A stretch of 64,000 bases of DNA from Clostridiales bacterium (lineage in GTDB: Bacteria; Bacillota; Clostridia; Christensenellales; Borkfalkiaceae): positions 1-64,000 of the forward strand of contig SVHN01000002.1 in the NCBI GenBank assembly GCA_015055805.1, in the 5' to 3' direction. Positions 60,996 through 64,000 of the stretch are shown piece by piece. The stretch's first letter is position 1; each line of letters opens with the position of its first letter. A program made the position numbers and the translations under genes. The notes under the pieces were generated by a model that was not told where the DNA came from, searched no databases, and saw only the letters and a list, made by a program, of their open reading frames with translations.

Positions 60996-61076
60996 TTAAT
61001 ATACTATTTCAAACTCCCCACAATACAAGCATTTATCTCCATATTTGCTAAAATGTGGAGATATATGCTTTTTCAT
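60996..61076 (-). CDS. 26-residue CxxC micropeptide
   Basis: Reading frame of 26 codons with AAAGGAGAAACAA directly before its ATG, placed 11 bases after the lipoprotein stop codon and 24 bases before the next gene. The product contains HFSKYGDKCLYCGEFE, which aligns with the final repeat of the protease two genes upstream (HMFKNGNKCLVCPYIE). It looks like a free-standing copy of one Cys/His repeat. No signal peptide; it may bind zinc. It could also be the relic of a larger gene. Confidence 0.6.
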   Translation of the reverse strand: MKKHISPHFSKYGDKCLYCGEFEIVY

Positions 61077-61087
61077 TTGTTTCTCCT

Positions 61088-61834
61088 TTAATTATTTTTC
61101 GCTAATTCAAGCAATGACTTTTTCACGCCTCTAACGTAAGTACACTTTTTATACTGTTCATAAACCTCCTCACTCATCTCAACTATCTGATTATCTATAT
61201 ATAACGTATCTCCAGAAGGTGCAGTTGTTAAATAGTGAAAAATTCTCCTCTCTTTTGAATTTTTAAACGTACTCTCCTCTAATTCCCAAGCAAACATTCC
61301 CATACAACCATAATATTTCCGAGCATTAATCACACCAGCCTTTGAATAAAAATTTTCTCCTACACAAATCCTATTACCGTCTAGTCCAATGCCCTCTTTA
61401 CCTTCTTCGTAAAATTTTACAACTCTAGAAAGATTAAATATATAATATTCATCATTCTCCACATGTCCAACATAATAACAAAACGGCTCGCCGTCATCCC
61501 AACTATATGTTTGGATCAAGAAATACTCGGGGTTCTCTTGAAATGAATATAATATATAAACTTCATATTCTCCAGCCCGAACATCAAATAAACTTGACTC
61601 TTTAAACTGCTCCGCAATTCTTTGAATATGTTCTTCCTCGTTATATACACTTTCGTATTTCCTTCGAAAATACCCATATGAACCGTCACCATATGCTTTC
61701 TCTTTGTGTGTATGCTCAGCGTATTGATTAATCGGTGGTTGTGCCCAATCTGTATTTCTATGACAACCACAAAAACTACTACAACTAAAAACTATTACAC
61801 AAAAATTTGCAAAAAACTTAAAAATTTTTTTCAT
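61088..61834 (-). CDS. Probable lipoprotein with one copy of the unknown domain
   Basis: Protein of 248 residues. The N-terminus is a signal sequence ending in an imperfect lipobox (SSFCGC), so it may be lipid-anchored. The rest contains one copy of the domain found twice in the membrane protein downstream: EEHIQRI, LYSFQENPEYFLIQTY, GHVENDEYYIF, MGMFAWE, MSEEVYEQY. The gene starts 7 bases after the protease stop codon. Family not recognised. Confidence 0.68.
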   Translation of the reverse strand: MKKIFKFFANFCVIVFSCSSFCGCHRNTDWAQPPINQYAEHTHKEKAYGDGSYGYFRRKYESVYNEEEHIQRIAEQFKESSLFDVRAGEYEVYILYSFQENPEYFLIQTYSWDDGEPFCYYVGHVENDEYYIFNLSRVVKFYEEGKEGIGLDGNRICVGENFYSKAGVINARKYYGCMGMFAWELEESTFKNSKERRIFHYLTTAPSGDTLYIDNQIVEMSEEVYEQYKKCTYVRGVKKSLLELAKNN

Positions 61835-61840
61835 GTTGCT

Positions 61841-63526
61841 CTAATTATTTTCTATATACGGACATACAAGACATTTATTACCATTTTTAAACATATGCTG
61901 TTCTAGATAAGTATCTTCTCCGCATATTGTACATTGTAACATATGCCTTGTTTTATCAAACGGAATAAACTTGGTTGCTCTATGTTGTTCCTCATATACA
62001 AGCCCACATATACATTCGCAAATATGATAATTTTTATCCACCACCATTGGTCCGTTATCTTCCTCATAATGATACTTAGCCCTTACTGTTTTAGCCGTGT
62101 GGAAATCGTTTGCTTTATATCTACCACAAATATCACATTGCATTATGTGATAATTATTATTCCCCTCTAAAAACACATAAGACTCACTTGTATGTGTATG
62201 CGAAGTTTGAAAAGTCAAACAATCATCAGCCCAACTCGCATTAAACCAAACATTGTTACAATCCGTATTATACACATCCCCACTTTTTACTCCCCATCCA
62301 AAGTGGGCAATATATCCAGCAATATTAACATTATTAACTCTAAACGTTTGATATCCATAAACCACAACAGAATGTGGTTTTACCTCTATTTCTTTTGGTT
62401 TACTTGTATCGTTTCCGCTCGTTTCTGTTTCATTTGCATCTTCAGTGTCTGCCTTCACCCTGTAAACATTCATACCTACAATTATGGGATAACCTTGATT
62501 TACATTACTTTTTATTATACTGTCAATGTTTTTGTCGTAAAAATTTAGTTCCACATTTTGTTCAACATCTGACACTGTATTATTATCCAAATATCTTTCA
62601 ATTGCCCTTTTTGCCGTAGTTAAAGATACGCCGTCAGAAGTATCCCCCATGTACGATTTTAACAATTTAAAAAATTCATCATTCGCCCCTAAGCCTTTAG
62701 GATTATAAATTTGTTTTCTTTGTTCTTCCGTTCCATTCAAATAGCTTTTATCTATCAATCTTCCATCATTTGACCAATTATTGTATCCTAAAAGCAACTG
62801 CGTTGCTACAACAGAACACTCTGTTCCACCGTTTATTGTATGGCTAGGTTTTAGCAAAAAATATTCTTTGTTAGGAATATATCTTTGACTAACTATTTGG
62901 TATTCGTCAATATCAACATATCCTTGATCTGTTGAACCTGTTCCCGTTGGTCCTGGATCTACAGATAATAAAGACACGTTCAAATTCGGTTTGGCAACGC
63001 TTTTTGCCGTTACTTCGTTTGATTTTACAACGTCTACTTCCTTTTCTTCTTCTACTTTATCTATCCTTTTTGCAGAAGTTTTTTCCCTTAAATTATCGGA
63101 TATTGTTTTTAGATGTTCCTTATTTATTCTCTCTTTTGTGTTTATATTCTCAATTTCTCCATCTTTTTTAGTAAAATAGTTGGCAGGTCCACCATAATAA
63201 CTATCCGACTTGTTTAAATTTCCAAAAGGCGAACTTCCCTCTGCACTATATTCTACTATTTGCATATCTTTCCTTGTAAAAATAACGTATCCTTTATCTT
63301 GCCCTGTCGCAATTATATAATCATTTTCGCCGTCTAAACTTTTCAAATCATACGACAGCACGGATTGATCAACAGGATTTATATCTTGTTCAAAAAGTTT
63401 AAGGGCAATAGCCTCGGCATTTAGTTTCTGCTCATCATAAACACCTGTTCCGCTTAAGCCTAAGATTACCGTAACAAAAATAACCATACTTAATAATTGC
63501 GAAATAACTTTCAAATACTTTTTCAT
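61841..63526 (-). CDS. Secreted papain-like cysteine protease (C10/C39-like) with Cys/His repeats
   Basis: Protein of 561 residues with a signal peptide (about 1-28). A propeptide-like segment follows (YIIATGQDKGYVIFTRKD, similar in pattern to streptopain prodomains). The catalytic Cys is in GGTECSVVATQLLLGYNNW near residue 237, the His in KPHSVVVYGYQ near 386, and the HFGWG and NNVWFNASW motifs complete the papain-like core. The C-terminal 120 residues hold four CxxC units separated by His (CDICG, CECICG, CTICG, CLVC), probably zinc-binding repeats. AAGGAG precedes the ATG. First gene of the operon. Confidence 0.75.
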   Translation of the reverse strand: MKKYLKVISQLLSMVIFVTVILGLSGTGVYDEQKLNAEAIALKLFEQDINPVDQSVLSYDLKSLDGENDYIIATGQDKGYVIFTRKDMQIVEYSAEGSSPFGNLNKSDSYYGGPANYFTKKDGEIENINTKERINKEHLKTISDNLREKTSAKRIDKVEEEKEVDVVKSNEVTAKSVAKPNLNVSLLSVDPGPTGTGSTDQGYVDIDEYQIVSQRYIPNKEYFLLKPSHTINGGTECSVVATQLLLGYNNWSNDGRLIDKSYLNGTEEQRKQIYNPKGLGANDEFFKLLKSYMGDTSDGVSLTTAKRAIERYLDNNTVSDVEQNVELNFYDKNIDSIIKSNVNQGYPIIVGMNVYRVKADTEDANETETSGNDTSKPKEIEVKPHSVVVYGYQTFRVNNVNIAGYIAHFGWGVKSGDVYNTDCNNVWFNASWADDCLTFQTSHTHTSESYVFLEGNNNYHIMQCDICGRYKANDFHTAKTVRAKYHYEEDNGPMVVDKNYHICECICGLVYEEQHRATKFIPFDKTRHMLQCTICGEDTYLEQHMFKNGNKCLVCPYIENN

Positions 63527-63577
63527 AATTGTTTCTCCTTTTTTCTAAAATTTGGCAAAACCGCACCTTATACTGCG

Positions 63578-63606
63578 ATAGTAGCATAAAAAGGCAAGTG
63601 TTTCAA
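63578..63606 (-). promoter_or_regulatory. Promoter of the protease operon
   Basis: Minus strand TTGAAA (63606-63601), 17 bases, TACTAT (63583-63578), with the start codon about 45 bases downstream of the predicted start site. Confidence 0.7.
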
Positions 63607-63646
63607 GACAAAAAGTTCTAAAACTAGCCAAAAAATTAGAAATAAA

Positions 63647-63684
63647 AAAGAGAGCTGACTTTTTTATTTGTCAAACTCTCTCAG
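63647..63684 (-). terminator. Terminator of the mscL-like gene
   Basis: Minus strand AGAGAGTTTGAC pairs with GTC-AG-CTCTCT, followed by a run of Ts. Confidence 0.75.
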
Positions 63685-63704
63685 TTTTAAGGTTTTAAAT
63701 AGGC

Positions 63705-64000
63705 TTATTTTGCCATGTTCTTTTCAAGCAATTCTTTTATTGACTTTAATAAATCTTCGGTAGTGGGATTTGCAAGTCTTTCTGCTAGAGCCTTTTCGTC
63801 GGCAATTCTCTTTTCTTCAGCCGCTTTTTCGTCCGCTGCTTTTTTCTTGTCGTCAAAGTATTTCTTTACAGCGTCTTTATCGGTCAATTTTACGCCTGCC
63901 GCTTTAAGTTCTTTTCTTTCGTGTCTATCGAGATACTTATCGTCGAACTCTTTGTGGAACTGTTCGTTGCGTTCTTTAATCTTGTTGATAGTTTTAACGA
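63705..64000 (-). CDS. mscL: C-terminal part of a MscL-like mechanosensitive channel (cut by window edge)
   Basis: Only about 98 residues are visible; the frame is open through the right edge. The first visible residues, VKTINKIKER, look like the end of the second transmembrane helix region of MscL, and the last, PTTEDLLKSIKELLEKN, match the C-terminal helical bundle of MscL. Between them lies a charged linker of about 65 residues rich in Lys, Asp, Glu and Ala, much longer than the usual 10-15. The pore-forming part is outside the window, so the call is provisional. Confidence 0.55.
   Translation of the reverse strand, partial: VKTINKIKERNEQFHKEFDDKYLDRHERKELKAAGVKLTDKDAVKKYFDDKKKAADEKAAEEKRIADEKALAERLANPTTEDLLKSIKELLEKNMAK

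Noticed and set aside
1-64000. tRNA or rRNA genes
   Set aside because: No T-loop/acceptor pattern or rRNA-like sequence was found on either strand when reading the gaps between genes.

Overview
The window reads as a gene-dense chromosome segment of an uncultured, low-GC, probably spore-forming member of the Clostridia (gut type). The basis is bacterial-type gene order and ribosome binding sites (AGGAGG-like, usually 5-9 bases before ATG), strong TTGACA/TATAAT promoters, and sporulation genes (spoIVFA/spoIVFB pair, a ylbJ-like gene, yqfC-yqfD, tandem Spo0A boxes). Metabolic and riboswitch context is also Firmicutes-like. Species cannot be named from the sequence. No rRNA, tRNA, prophage or CRISPR array was seen. 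Most genes lie on the minus strand.

Layout. 1-1.9 kb: structured edge (possible IS200-type end) and spoIVFA-spoIVFB. 1.9-9.1 kb: apgM-ung, mntP, icd, ddl and a membrane-anchored MurF-like ligase. 9.1-12 kb: tsaE-tsaB-rimI-alpha/beta hydrolase, then riboflavin transporter ribU under an FMN riboswitch. 12-18 kb: a DeoC-fold pseudoenzyme, rsfS, a nadD-yqeK fusion, yhbY, obgE and nth. 18-25.6 kb: a DUF3343/class V aminotransferase divergent pair, an S41 protease, a PucR/CdaR-type regulator, a ceramidase-like hydrolase and an orphan sugar-type ABC ATPase. 25.6-28.2 kb: a YfbR-like nucleotidase, then a TPP riboswitch driving an N-terminally extended ThiT, and a C_GCAxxG_C_C protein. 28.2-29.1 kb: non-coding island with a palindromic element, three 142-143 bp tandem repeats and two Spo0A boxes.

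29.1-32.2 kb: N-acetylglucosamine operon (Gfo/Idh-nagA-nagB). 32.5-41 kb: tex, sdaA, rarA, ylbJ-like, coaD, rsmD, alr. 41-47 kb: a 1078-residue putative glycosidase and ppdK. 47-52.2 kb: the conserved yqfC-yqfD-pgpH-ybeY-era-yqzL-recO block, with phoH, dgkA and cdd missing and a 37-residue yqzL too short for ordinary gene callers. 52.4-59.7 kb: a 908-residue putative glycosidase, an aconitase-family hydratase, a PH-domain membrane protein and mgtE under an M-box magnesium riboswitch.

59.8-63.6 kb is the most accessory-looking region: a four-gene operon with its own promoter, encoding a secreted papain-like (C10/C39-like) protease with C-terminal Cys/His repeats, a probable lipoprotein, a 26-residue CxxC micropeptide that resembles the last repeat of the protease, and a membrane protein carrying two copies of the domain found once in the lipoprotein. 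The right edge cuts a gene whose C-terminus looks like MscL.

The most unusual non-coding signal is a family of about 125-bp intergenic palindromes (four copies). Their outer stems, and in one pair the inner stem, change sequence on both arms while keeping base pairing, which points to selection or replication of a structure rather than of a sequence.
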